Notes: generated by a model not told the origin, from the sequence alone. A DNA stretch of 25,117 nt from an uncultured Clostridia bacterium (GCA_944392525.1 CALXXB010000016.1:1-25117); one strand, 5' to 3'. Shown: positions 1-7,644, counted from the stretch's first letter. Made by a program: numbers and translations.

Positions 1-689
1 TCTAAAATGTTTTTTCTATCTTCATTTGATATATTAGATATTGTAAAAAATATCAATTCTACATTATTTTCTTTGCAAATTCTTGGAACATCATATCTCG
101 TTCCTAAAATTTTCTTTCCTGATATAGCATAATTAACTTTATTTATATTATCATCTATAAGACCTACTACATTATATACATCATTCATACTGTTCTTTAT
201 AGTAGATAATAATATTTTAGTAGCTTCACCTGCTCCGATTATTAAAACATTTTTCTTATTATTGTTCTTATTTTTATCCTCATGACGATCAGTTAAAATT
301 ATTCTTAAGAACACCCTGTATCCAATAATTGAAACAACTATAATAAGAGAAGCAATTAAATTCGTTCTTTCGTCCACAGTTTGTATAATTTTTAAAACAT
401 TAAAAAACAACATAACAACACAAGAACTTAAACACGCTAAAACGTAAATCAAATAATCTTTTCCAGTTTCATATCTTGTTATGTTTTTATAAGTCTTAAA
501 AACTTGTAAAAATCCTCCATAAACTACAATTGCTAAAATAATGGAATTTAAAACCTTTCTGTTTATTTCTGGTGTTAATATTAGTCTATCTCCTATTATA
601 ACTTGAGCTATATAATAGCTAAAAAATATAATTATTACATCAAAAATTCTTAAATAAATATTTCTATGTTTCTTTATAAATTTCATCAT
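1..689 (-). CDS. Membrane nucleoside-sugar epimerase/dehydratase (CapD/FlaA1-like), C-terminus cut by window edge
   Basis: About 229 residues are visible, starting at ATG 689 (or the adjacent ATG 686) behind a GAGGATGG ribosome binding site; the rest runs off the left edge. The first ~125 residues are strongly hydrophobic with about four membrane segments. A short Asn/Lys linker follows, then a Rossmann start with VLIIGAGEATK near residue 150 and the pattern VVGLIDD...GTRYDVP. This is the usual opening of the polysaccharide-biosynthesis CapD/FlaA1 family, membrane enzymes that modify UDP-sugars for capsule or surface glycans. The SDR catalytic half is not in the window, so dehydratase and epimerase cannot be told apart. 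The following VanZ and LCP genes also belong to the envelope. Confidence 0.8.
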   Translation of the reverse strand, partial: MMKFIKKHRNIYLRIFDVIIIFFSYYIAQVIIGDRLILTPEINRKVLNSIILAIVVYGGFLQVFKTYKNITRYETGKDYLIYVLACLSSCVVMLFFNVLKIIQTVDERTNLIASLIIVVSIIGYRVFLRIILTDRHEDKNKNNNKKNVLIIGAGEATKILLSTIKNSMNDVYNVVGLIDDNINKVNYAISGKKILGTRYDVPRICKENNVELIFFTISNISNEDRKNIL

Positions 690-717
690 TTTCCATCCTC
701 TTTATAAATCATTTTCA

Positions 718-746
718 ATTCTATCATTACGTATTTTTCTTTTCAA
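718..746 (-). promoter_or_regulatory. Sigma-A-type promoter of the CapD-like gene
   Basis: On the minus strand, TTGAAA (741-746) is followed after 17 bp by TAGAAT (718-723), about 30 bp before the ATG at 689. Confidence 0.55.
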
Positions 747-865
747 GTACTTCTTACAAATTTATACATTTTTTTCAAAACTTATATATTTTAAAATTTG
801 TTCATCAAAATAAAACATTTTGAAATATATATTTCTTCATTACAACAAACCGTTTTTCAAGCAAA

Positions 866-903
866 AGAACACCTCATAATGTTCATTCATTAAGAAGTGT
901 TCT
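866..903 (-). terminator. Possible terminator after the VanZ-like gene
   Basis: A 10-bp stem with one mismatch (866-875 with 894-903) has a long A/T loop. On the minus strand it is followed only by TTTTGCTTG, so the U-tract is weak. Apart from this and the promoter at 718-746, I see nothing in the 230-bp gap 690-919. Confidence 0.35.
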
Positions 904-919
904 CATTTTTCATTTTAAA

Positions 920-1459
920 TTAATTGTCATACTTTGTTACATTTTGTCGTCTTTTCCTTATTAATAAAATCTTCTCAAATATTTTTACAACCAACATAAC
1001 AAGTAATATTCCTAGCAAAACTCCCATACCGTCTAATATTACATCTGTAACCTGCGGTCCTCTTCCTGGAGTAAAGCACTGATGTATTTCATCAGACGAA
1101 GCATATATGATTCCTATTATTAAACTATAAGAAAATCTATTCATTTCTTCTAATTTATAAGTTTTAAATAATGCCATAAGCAAAAATCCAACTACTGTAT
1201 AAATAGAAAAATGAGCTATTTTTCTTACTATCTTTTCTACTCTGGAAAGAATTTGCTCTTTTTCTTGTTCTGGTTTTTCTTGTATTGAACTGATTCTGTC
1301 TGTCAAAAATTCAGTAACTCTTCTACTAATACTGCTTGACTTTTCAGAATCTTGGCTTGAAAAACCAAATATTATACAAAAAGTTCCTATTAATAAAATT
1401 ATAAAAATTGTTCTTAATATATTTATCTTCATATTTTTAACAAAACTACTAGTTTCCAT
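920..1459 (-). CDS. VanZ-like membrane protein
   Basis: A 179-residue protein with an N-terminal membrane segment and three further hydrophobic segments. It carries the VanZ-family signature: FGFSSQDS near the start, KIAHFSIYTVVG in the middle, then YASSDEIHQCFTPGR and a final DVILDGMGVLLG. The family is named after the teicoplanin-resistance protein VanZ but is widespread in Clostridia, where its role is unknown. I choose ATG 1459 rather than the upstream in-frame ATG 1486. The latter has no ribosome binding site and would overlap the LCP gene, whereas 1459 lies one base past the LCP stop (TAAaATG) with AGGA upstream. The arrangement suggests translational coupling to the LCP gene. Confidence 0.8.
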   Translation of the reverse strand: METSSFVKNMKINILRTIFIILLIGTFCIIFGFSSQDSEKSSSISRRVTEFLTDRISSIQEKPEQEKEQILSRVEKIVRKIAHFSIYTVVGFLLMALFKTYKLEEMNRFSYSLIIGIIYASSDEIHQCFTPGRGPQVTDVILDGMGVLLGILLVMLVVKIFEKILLIRKRRQNVTKYDN

Positions 1460-1460
1460 T

Positions 1461-2444
1461 TTATTCACTATATCCTGTTTTATCAATTATATCTTGACTT
1501 ATTCGTTTTACTGTATCTGAAGGTACATAATCACTCTCTCCAAATACCTCTTGATGTAGTCTTGTAACATTACTTTCCAATGTTACAGGAACACCATACC
1601 ATCTATCTAATGTTATTCCTTTAGTTTCATATGGCCAACCTATACTATCTGTTATATTTGCACTCATAGCACTTGGTATTAAACTAAATATATCTGATGC
1701 TGTTATATTTGTACGTATTTTAGGAAGTACTTCATCAACAAATTGATTAATTTGACTTATATTAAATGTTTTTACTTTATTTACTACAGCTGTTAAAACA
1801 TTTCTCATTCTTTCTGTTCTTTTATAATCTCCACCTTCTGCATATCTAATTCTTGCATATGCTAAAGCTTGTTCTCCTGTTAGATTATATGTTCCTGCTT
1901 TTGTTAATCCTGGTATATGAGATACTTCTTCTGAAGTAATATTCATACTAATTCCACCTATATCATCTACAATCTCTTTAACTGCATCAAAGTTTACAGT
2001 TACAAATTCTGTAATGTTTAAATCAAAATTAGTATTTAATGTTTTTATTGCAAGTGGAGCTTCTCCATAAGAATACGCATGTGTTATTTTATCTAACCCA
2101 TGTCCTTCTATTTCCACATAAGTATCACGATATACTGACACTAATTTCACTTCTTTAGTATCATTGTTCATACTTGCAATTATTATACAATCACTTCTAT
2201 TTCCCTTTGAATAAGAATCTTCTCTAGAGTCTATTCCAAATATCGCAATATTTCTAAAATTAGATAAATTCTCCGCAACATCTGCTGATACATTTAAATC
2301 ATCTTCATTTAAATCAACTCTTTGTATCTTCCCTAATTTACTATTTATAAATAAGAGAGTTCCTCCTACTATAATTACTAATATAATTACTAAAACTAAA
2401 ACTGCAATTAAAAATGCACTTAACTTTTTTTTCTTTTTTGCCAT
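1461..2444 (-). CDS. LytR-CpsA-Psr (LCP) family glycopolymer transferase
   Basis: A 327-residue type II membrane protein: a Lys-rich cytoplasmic start (MAKKKKK), one membrane helix at about residues 10-32, then the outer LCP domain. LCP landmarks are NIAIFGIDSR, RSDCIIIASM, VSVYRDTYV and the C-terminal ARIRYAEGGDYKRTERMR, whose Asp and Arg residues bind the polyprenyl-pyrophosphate substrate. LCP enzymes move teichoic acid or other glycopolymers from a lipid carrier to peptidoglycan on the outer membrane face. The gene has its own promoter and an AGAGG ribosome binding site, and is first in a two-gene unit with the VanZ-like gene. Its exact polymer cannot be told from sequence. Confidence 0.93.
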   Translation of the reverse strand: MAKKKKKLSAFLIAVLVLVIILVIIVGGTLLFINSKLGKIQRVDLNEDDLNVSADVAENLSNFRNIAIFGIDSREDSYSKGNRSDCIIIASMNNDTKEVKLVSVYRDTYVEIEGHGLDKITHAYSYGEAPLAIKTLNTNFDLNITEFVTVNFDAVKEIVDDIGGISMNITSEEVSHIPGLTKAGTYNLTGEQALAYARIRYAEGGDYKRTERMRNVLTAVVNKVKTFNISQINQFVDEVLPKIRTNITASDIFSLIPSAMSANITDSIGWPYETKGITLDRWYGVPVTLESNVTRLHQEVFGESDYVPSDTVKRISQDIIDKTGYSE

Positions 2445-2496
2445 TATTACTACCTCTTTCTTTAATTTTCATTTGTTTTTATAAAAAATCATTCTC

Positions 2497-2525
2497 ATTA
2501 TACAATTTAAAAAATATTTTTACAA
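2497..2525 (-). promoter_or_regulatory. Sigma-A-type promoter of the LCP-VanZ operon
   Basis: Minus-strand TTGTAA (2520-2525), a 17-bp spacer and TATAAT (2497-2502), just downstream of the terminator of the preceding anti-sigma gene. Confidence 0.65.
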
Positions 2526-2549
2526 GTATTTTCAAAAATTTAAGATTTT

Positions 2550-2592
2550 AAAAAACATACAATAGTGCATTTAAATCACACTATTGTATGTT
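2550..2592 (-). terminator. Rho-independent terminator of the sigma/anti-sigma operon
   Basis: A perfect 14-bp inverted repeat (2554-2567 with 2579-2592) around an 11-nt loop. On the minus strand it is followed by a run of six T (2555-2550). It lies 18 bp past the anti-sigma stop codon. Confidence 0.85.
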
Positions 2593-2610
2593 ATAATAAT
2601 TATTTCATAA

Positions 2611-3261
2611 TTACATTATAAATTTTGAAAACATAAATATATATGGATTTGTATCATAAAGACCTGTTATTTTCTTTACTCCTTGTAAAGATGCAATTAT
2701 GTTTTCAATATTTTTTGCCTTCTCTACATTGGTATCTACAAAATAATAGGCATTAAGAGGATTATTATCTTCATCATATTCTGAAAGTAAATCTTTATTG
2801 TCTCCGAATGTCTCTTTTAATTTATTTAATGCATCTTCTTTTGAGTAATATTCAAATTTAGCATTTTCATCAATCTTTAATATAGTATTTTTTATATCAT
2901 CTATTTGTTCTTGTGTTATATCATCATTTAAATAAATTTCAACTTTTCCCGCTTCATTATAATAATAAACAAATATTCCCACATTTAACAAGATAACAAC
3001 ACAAAGAATTGTACCTATTATCATAAGTAACCTATTTTTTTTACTCATCTTTTTATTTACTTTCTTTAAATAATCTATCTCTTGTTCTTGCTCTTCTTTT
3101 TTATCTACTTCCATTTCATCTTTTTTCATTTCAGAAAATATTTTTCTACATTCTTCACAACTTTTTAAATGCTCCTCAACTAATTCTTTAGAAGCTGTAT
3201 GTAAAGTTCCATCTTGATATCCAAACAATAAATCTTGTACTATTTCACATTCCCTATTCAT
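2611..3261 (-). CDS. Membrane anti-sigma factor: HC2 zinc finger, one TM helix, FtsX-ECD-like outer domain
   Basis: 216 residues in three parts. Residues 1-40 form an HC2 zinc finger (Cys5, His31, Cys35, Cys38; H-x3-C-x2-C), the usual ECF anti-sigma module that holds the sigma factor at the membrane. A charged linker and one membrane helix follow (about 78-101). Residues 105-200 look like the extracellular domain of the cell-division protein FtsX: an opening VEIYLNDDITQEQIDDIK, then YYSKEDALNKLKETFGDN, then NNPLNAYYFV (FtsX has NPLP) and a closing LQGVKKI. The four-helix FtsX permease part is absent. The start overlaps the sigma gene by 8 nt and has an AGGAGG site. The zinc-finger call is firm; the FtsX-like call rests on motif order read by eye. 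Confidence 0.85.
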   Translation of the reverse strand: MNRECEIVQDLLFGYQDGTLHTASKELVEEHLKSCEECRKIFSEMKKDEMEVDKKEEQEQEIDYLKKVNKKMSKKNRLLMIIGTILCVVILLNVGIFVYYYNEAGKVEIYLNDDITQEQIDDIKNTILKIDENAKFEYYSKEDALNKLKETFGDNKDLLSEYDEDNNPLNAYYFVDTNVEKAKNIENIIASLQGVKKITGLYDTNPYIFMFSKFIM

Positions 3262-3746
3262 CTTCTTTTTCCTCCTTTAATTTCTGTTTTCCTCGGAAAA
3301 ATACAACTCTTGCCCAAGTTGGTGTCTTATTCATTATCTCTGCTATTTCTTTGTAATCCAAATTACCCAATATTCTCAAATACATAACATTTCTCGTTTG
3401 TTCATCTAATTTCTGTATTCTTTTAAAAATCTCTATTTTTTCTTGTTTTTCTAATACCTCTTCTTCTAAAATCGTATTTGATAAAACCATACCTTCTAAA
3501 GATTCAAAAGAAACATTATCTATTCTCTTTTCCTTTTTTAAAGTTTTATACCATATATATTTAGCAATTTGACAAAGCCATGTTGATATTTTAGATTCAC
3601 CTTTAAACTTATCAATATTTTTTATTGCAACTTCAAAGGTTTCTTGGACAATTTCTTCAGACACTTCTTTGCTTCCGGCTCAAGCAGAATATATATTTAT
3701 ATACAGTTTTTGCATATTCTTGATAAATTTTCTCTATATCCTGCAT
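3254..3746 (-). CDS. ECF RNA polymerase sigma factor, interrupted at codon 24 by an in-frame CGG (+1 shift)
   Basis: The downstream frame (to 3254) has region 2 EEIVQETF, KGESKISTWLCQIAKY, and a region 4 helix-turn-helix (YKEIAEIMNKTPTWARV), but lacks the start of region 2. That start is in another frame upstream: ATG 3746, after an AAGGGGG ribosome binding site, opens MQDIEKIYQEYAKTVY. Removing one C at the in-frame CGG (3675-3677) joins the two as CLS-G-SKEVSEEIVQETF, giving 163 residues, normal for an ECF factor. Without a shift the ribosome stops five codons after the CGG. The gene is followed by its anti-sigma with 8 nt of overlap. Either a shift makes the full protein or the gene is broken. 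Confidence 0.85.
3675..3677 (-). other. In-frame CGG / +1 frameshift site in the ECF sigma gene
   Basis: On the minus strand: TTG AGC C GGA AGC AAA GAA. Read in triplets, CGG is codon 24 and a TGA follows shortly. Skipping one base gives Ser-Gly-Ser-Lys-Glu and restores region 2. Confidence 0.75.
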
Positions 3747-3772
3747 AACATTTCCCCCTTCTAAACTTTAAG

Positions 3773-3798
3773 TGTCTAAGGAATGTAATTTTGTTACA
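3773..3798 (-). promoter_or_regulatory. Possible ECF-type promoter of the sigma/anti-sigma operon
   Basis: Minus-strand TGTAAC (3793-3798) followed by A/T bases, a 16-bp spacer and GACA (3773-3776). TGTAAC is a typical ECF -35 element, while the -10 is only loosely ECF-like. The -35 lies in the palindrome TGTAACAAAATTACA (3784-3798). Autoregulation is typical of ECF operons but is inferred here. Confidence 0.35.
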
Positions 3799-3803
3799 AG
3801 ATT

Positions 3804-4700
3804 TTATAATTTTTTTAACTTTGCTACAAAAAATCCTTCATATTCTTCTGTTGGCATTACACATAAAGTACCATCAAGTTTAGTTGGAAGCTTTGGTAAG
3901 CCTTCTATTCCTTGAAAATTAATTTCTACTATTTCTACTTTACCTGTTCTTAATACTCTTTCTATTATTTCTTCATTTTCTTCTTTCAATATTGAACAAG
4001 TAGAATATACCATCTCGCTTCCTTTTTTTAGTATATTAATTGCTTTTTTCAATAACTCTTCTTGAGTCTTTATAGATTTTTTTATAAGTTCTTTTGTAAA
4101 TATTCTCTCCAATTTTGGATTATTTATATTTATAGTTCCACTACCACTACATGGTGCATCTAATAAGATTCCATCAAATGAGAAAAAGTCATCTATTTTC
4201 CTTGCATCTTGTTCCATTACATAAACTGAACTTGCACCTTGTTTTTCAATATTAAATTTAAGTTTTTCAGCTCTTATCTTATTCATCTCTACTGCTGTTA
4301 TCCTAGCTTTATTTTCTACTAAAGCTGCAATTTCAGTTGTCTTTCCTCCTGGTGCTGCTGTCATATCTAATATATCCATATTTTTTTTAGGATTTAATAT
4401 TATTGGTGGTAACATTGAAGATAAGCTTTGCATATAAATTTCACCATTTTTATAAATGTCTAAATCACGAATTTCATTTTCTCTTACATTTTCTATTATA
4501 AAGGCATCAGAATAAAATGGAACTTTTCTATATTCTATACCATTTTTCTCTAATACCTTTTCTACATCATTACTATTAGTCTTTAAAGTATTTACTCTAA
4601 ATGTTACTTTCCTTTTTACTCCATATCCTTCTATTATATTTTTAGTTAAATTTTTCCCGTATTGTTTTTCTAACATTTCTATTAAAAATTCTGGTACCAT
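3804..4700 (-). CDS. NOL1/NOP2/Sun family rRNA m5C methyltransferase (short form)
   Basis: 298 residues with the full set of m5C RNA methyltransferase motifs: SAM-binding DMTAAPGGKT (motif I), LLDAPCSGSGT with the motif IV Cys, and YSTCSI with the motif VI Cys; both cysteines are needed for the covalent mechanism. It lacks the NusB-like N-terminal domain of RsmB and the C-terminal PUA-type extension of RsmF, so it is a catalytic core with a short N-terminal recognition region. The target base (16S, 23S or tRNA) cannot be told. ATG 4700 follows AGGAGGAAAT, which begins just after the stop of the exonuclease gene, so the two share a transcript. Confidence 0.88.
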   Translation of the reverse strand: MVPEFLIEMLEKQYGKNLTKNIIEGYGVKRKVTFRVNTLKTNSNDVEKVLEKNGIEYRKVPFYSDAFIIENVRENEIRDLDIYKNGEIYMQSLSSMLPPIILNPKKNMDILDMTAAPGGKTTEIAALVENKARITAVEMNKIRAEKLKFNIEKQGASSVYVMEQDARKIDDFFSFDGILLDAPCSGSGTININNPKLERIFTKELIKKSIKTQEELLKKAINILKKGSEMVYSTCSILKEENEEIIERVLRTGKVEIVEINFQGIEGLPKLPTKLDGTLCVMPTEEYEGFFVAKLKKL

Positions 4701-4708
4701 ATTTCCTC

Positions 4709-5294
4709 CTAATTTTTAGCTAGTTCTTTCATCTTGTTATATACTTCATAAGTTATCTCAACATCCTTTAATCCTCTATGGGCATTTCTATAATCTACAT
4801 CAAAGTAATCTGCTAAAGTTCCTAATTTATAATTTCTAACATTTGGAAGAACATGTTTTGCAATTCTCATTGTATCTACAAAATCATTACTTAAATAATA
4901 ATCTAAATAAGACTCACATTTATCATAAATAAAGTTAATATCAAAATTAACATTATGTCCCATTATTATTTCATTCCCTGCAAACTCTACAAATCCTTCT
5001 AACGCTTCTTCTTGTTCTATTCCTTCTTCTAGCATCTCATTTGTTATTCCTGTTAATTTTGTAATAAATGGATCTAAATAATCGCCTATTTTTAGGAGGG
5101 TATCAAATGTATCTACTATTTTATTTTCTCTTACTTTTATTGCTCCTATTTCTATTATCTCATCTGTTCTTGGAGATAGCCCTGTTGTTTCTATATCTAC
5201 TAATACATAATTATCTACCCATTTCAATAAACTTTTTCCTTTATGCTCTCTATTACTATATCTACTTTTTCCATAAACAAAATTATTTCCGCAT
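4709..5294 (-). CDS. DEDDh 3'-5' exonuclease (PolC/DnaQ type); best start at ATG 5294 implies a +1 shift at codon 2 (CGG)
   Basis: An exonuclease domain with ExoI LVDIETTGL (catalytic Asp and Glu), ExoII GHNVNFDINF and ExoIII HRGLKDVEIT, like the proofreading domain of PolC and epsilon. Alone it is a single-strand 3'-5' exonuclease of about 195 residues. The start is odd. The open frame reaches back to TTG 5311, but that codon has no ribosome binding site and lies only about 10 nt from the predicted transcription start. The well-spaced AAAAGGAG instead points to ATG 5294, which reads ATG CGG AAA TAA. Skipping one base at the CGG gives Met-Gly-Asn-Asn-Phe and joins the exonuclease frame. If TTG is the true start, the gene is intact and runs to 5311. 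Confidence 0.85.
5289..5291 (-). other. In-frame CGG / possible +1 frameshift site at codon 2 of the exonuclease
   Basis: On the minus strand: AAAAGGAG, seven bases, ATG C GGA AAT AAT TTT. In triplets this gives Met-Arg-Lys-stop. It depends on accepting ATG 5294 over TTG 5311, so it is the weakest of the four sites. Confidence 0.5.
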
Positions 5295-5326
5295 AATAAA
5301 CTCCTTTTCAAAATTTAAGTATTAAC

Positions 5327-5355
5327 ATTATACTACGTTTTACAAGTTTCTACAA
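5327..5355 (-). promoter_or_regulatory. Promoter of the exonuclease-methyltransferase operon
   Basis: Minus-strand TTGTAG (5350-5355), a 17-bp spacer, TATAAT (5327-5332). It puts the transcript start near 5320, which favours ATG 5294 as translation start. Confidence 0.6.
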
Positions 5356-5363
5356 TTCTTTAC

Positions 5364-5392
5364 TTGCACATTTTATTGTTTTTATATATAAT
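5364..5392 (+). promoter_or_regulatory. Promoter of the DUF1064 gene
   Basis: TTGCAC (5364-5369), a 17-bp spacer, TATAAT (5387-5392) on the plus strand, back to back with the exonuclease promoter. Confidence 0.65.
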
Positions 5393-5422
5393 ACTAAAAG
5401 AATTTAACAAAAGGAGAAAATT

Positions 5423-5773
5423 ATGGAACACTGGAGTATCGAAGATTATAAAAACTTTACTAACAGCAAAACTAAAAAAAGTAAATATAGAGCAAATAAG
5501 GTTTCTGTTGATGGTCATACATTTGATAGCAAAAAAGAGGCCGATTTTTACTGTGAATTAAAAATGAGATTACAAGCAAAGGAAATTAACGGTTTTTGTT
5601 TACAACCGATTTTTATATTAGCCCCTGGTTTAAAATATAAACCTGATTTTATTATTTTTAACAAAGATGGTTCAACCGAAGTTATTGATGTTAAAGGGTT
5701 TAAGACTAAGGAATATATTGCTAAAAAGAAAGTTTTTGAAGATAAATTTAATTTAAAAATTATAGAAATATAA
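5423..5773 (+). CDS. DUF1064 family protein (phage-type PD-(D/E)XK nuclease-like)
   Basis: 116 residues. It begins with a basic stretch (TKKSKYRANKVSVDG), then FDSKKEADFYCELKMR, LQPIFILAPG, KPDFIIF and EVIDVKGFKT. The order Glu, PDF, EVIDVKG is that of a PD-(D/E)XK nuclease fold and matches DUF1064, a family mostly found in prophages near recombination or replication genes. ATG 5423 has an AAAGGAG site and the gene has its own promoter and terminator. No other phage gene is nearby, so it is probably a domesticated remnant. It is one of only two complete plus-strand genes, and its base composition matches the host. It has no in-frame CGG. Confidence 0.8.
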   Translation: MEHWSIEDYKNFTNSKTKKSKYRANKVSVDGHTFDSKKEADFYCELKMRLQAKEINGFCLQPIFILAPGLKYKPDFIIFNKDGSTEVIDVKGFKTKEYIAKKKVFEDKFNLKIIEI

Positions 5774-5784
5774 AAAGCCAAAAA

Positions 5785-5811
5785 TTAAAAGCACTAAATA
5801 GTGCTTTTTAA
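5785..5811. terminator. Bidirectional terminator between DUF1064 and the acyl-CoA ligase
   Basis: A 9-bp stem AAAAGCACT/AGTGCTTTT (5787-5795 with 5800-5808) with a 4-nt loop, flanked by A and T runs. It serves the convergent genes and overlaps the ligase stop codon at 5808. Confidence 0.8.
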
Positions 5812-7529
5812 TTTTCTTCTAATATACTTTTAATCTCTTCTGCTCTTTTCACTTTCTTTGTTGTAGTTTTTATCAATTCTTTATCTGTCAATATCATATT
5901 TTTTATATATTTATATGGTGGAAATGTTTTATTTATTTTCTTGATTTTCTCCCATATTATATTTCTTAATTCTTCCATTCCTATGTCACCATATTTTTCT
6001 TTTACTACTTCTTTATTATAAACGATTTTAACTGATAACTTTATATCATTTTTGTCTTTTTTATCTGGCATACCAAATACTATTGATTCTTCTACTTCAT
6101 CTAATCTATTTATTAAAATTTCTAGTTCATCTGGAAATACTTTCTTACCATTTTTTAATACAATCATATCTTTTTTTCTTCCAGTTATAAATAAGAATCC
6201 ATCCTTATCCATATAACCCAAATCACCAGTATAAAGCCAACCATCTTTTAGTACATCCTTTGTTGACTCTTCATTTTCATAATAACCAAGCATTACATTT
6301 GGTCCTTTTACTTTTAATTCTCCTATTCCATTTTCATCTTTGTTTTCAAATTCCACCTCAACATTATCCATTGGAATCCCTATAGAACCATATTTTACTT
6401 TTTTATAGTTTTCTGCTGCTATTACAGGTGATGTTTCTGTTAAGCCATATCCTTGAACAAGTGTTAATCCTAATTCATTAAAACCTTTTGCAACTCTTTT
6501 ATCTAAAGGTGCTCCTCCTGAAACTACAAACCTTAAATGTCCACCTAATTCATCTATTATTTCTTTAAACAATCTTCTTCTTACATCTATATGGAATTTT
6601 AATAAAAAGTTACTTACTTTTTTAGCAAAATTTACAACTTTAGTCTTTCCCTTTTTTTCTATTCCTTGTTCTACTTTTTTATAAATTGCCTCTACTAATA
6701 ATGGAACTCCTACAAATACAGATACTTTATATTCTTTTAAGTTATCTGCAACATAACGTAAACCATCTGGAAATGCTGTTGCAATTCCACAAGCAAGCAT
6801 CACTATCATAGCTGTTGAACCAAATATATGGTGAAATGGTAGAAATGCTAAATTTACGTCTGTAGGTAAAAAATTTTCTACTAATTGCATAGCATACACA
6901 TTTGATGCTATGTTATTTTGTGACAGCATTACTGCTTTTGATTTTGATGTTGTTCCTGATGTAAATAATAATATACTCATTTTATATGAATCTATTTTTA
7001 CATCTATATAATCTTTGTTTCCTGATTTTAATAATTCTTTTCCTTCTTCTTTTAAGGTTTCTAAATCTTTATATCCTTCCTTTTTTGTCATACAAATATA
7101 ATCTTCTAAAGACGTTTCATTTCTTCTTTTTATTTCTTCTATATTTTCTATATATTTTTCATCAAAAACTACTATATCTGCCTTGCTTCTTTTTAAAGAG
7201 CTTTCTAATTCGTCTATTTGTAATTCTTTATCTAATGGAACTGATACTATTCCACCTAGCATATTCGTTAAATGTGTAAGCGACCAACCATAACTATTTC
7301 TTCCTACTATCGCTATTCTTTTGTTTTTATATCCCAAATCAAAAAATTTAGTTCCTAAATTATTTATCTCTTCTAATAATTTTCTATATGTTATATTTTC
7401 ATATTCTACATTTTTACCGTTCTTATGTTTTAAGATAAAAGCTCTATTTTCTGCATATTTTTCTGCCGAATTATAAATAATCTCCTTTATATTTTCAAAT
7501 TCTGTAGCTTCAAAATATCTTTCTCTCAT
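5808..7529 (-). CDS. AMP-forming long-chain acyl-CoA synthetase-like ligase
   Basis: 573 residues of the adenylate-forming (ANL) superfamily. Visible core motifs are LLFTSGTTSKSKAVMLSQ (phosphate loop), GYGLTETSPV, LYTGDLGYMDKDGFLFITGR with the hinge that divides the large and small domains, and a C-terminal TTTKKVKR carrying the catalytic Lys region. The length and GYGLTETSPV fit fatty-acyl-CoA (FadD-like) ligases, which activate fatty acids with ATP and CoA; the chain length is not predictable. There is no signal peptide, so it is cytoplasmic, perhaps membrane-associated. AAAGGAG precedes ATG 7529. It is transcribed alone, divergently from the DUF1836 gene. Confidence 0.88.
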   Translation of the reverse strand: MRERYFEATEFENIKEIIYNSAEKYAENRAFILKHKNGKNVEYENITYRKLLEEINNLGTKFFDLGYKNKRIAIVGRNSYGWSLTHLTNMLGGIVSVPLDKELQIDELESSLKRSKADIVVFDEKYIENIEEIKRRNETSLEDYICMTKKEGYKDLETLKEEGKELLKSGNKDYIDVKIDSYKMSILLFTSGTTSKSKAVMLSQNNIASNVYAMQLVENFLPTDVNLAFLPFHHIFGSTAMIVMLACGIATAFPDGLRYVADNLKEYKVSVFVGVPLLVEAIYKKVEQGIEKKGKTKVVNFAKKVSNFLLKFHIDVRRRLFKEIIDELGGHLRFVVSGGAPLDKRVAKGFNELGLTLVQGYGLTETSPVIAAENYKKVKYGSIGIPMDNVEVEFENKDENGIGELKVKGPNVMLGYYENEESTKDVLKDGWLYTGDLGYMDKDGFLFITGRKKDMIVLKNGKKVFPDELEILINRLDEVEESIVFGMPDKKDKNDIKLSVKIVYNKEVVKEKYGDIGMEELRNIIWEKIKKINKTFPPYKYIKNMILTDKELIKTTTKKVKRAEEIKSILEEN

Positions 7530-7561
7530 ATCAATATCTCCTTTATCTAGTATTGATGTCT

Positions 7562-7590
7562 AGGTTATCATATATTGCATATCCTGTCAA
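7562..7590 (-). promoter_or_regulatory. Probable promoter of the acyl-CoA ligase
   Basis: Minus-strand TTGACA (7585-7590), a 17-bp spacer, TAACCT (7562-7567). The -35 is perfect and the -10 is weak. Confidence 0.45.
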
Positions 7591-7594
7591 GCAG

Positions 7595-7623
7595 TTGACT
7601 ATTCCTACTAAAAATGCTATAAT
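7595..7623 (+). promoter_or_regulatory. Promoter of the DUF1836 gene
   Basis: TTGACT (7595-7600), a 17-bp spacer, TATAAT (7618-7623), about 20 bp before the ATG. It is only 4 bp from the divergent ligase -35, so the two promoters may compete. Confidence 0.7.
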
Positions 7624-7644
7624 CCTTGCAATAGAGGTGATTTA

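Noticed and set aside
1460..1486. Earlier VanZ start at 1486
   Set aside because: No ribosome binding site and overlaps the LCP coding end; ATG 1459 fits better.
5364..5561. 65-codon plus-strand ORF overlapping the DUF1064 start
   Set aside because: Starts in the promoter -35 and lacks a ribosome binding site; shadow of DUF1064.
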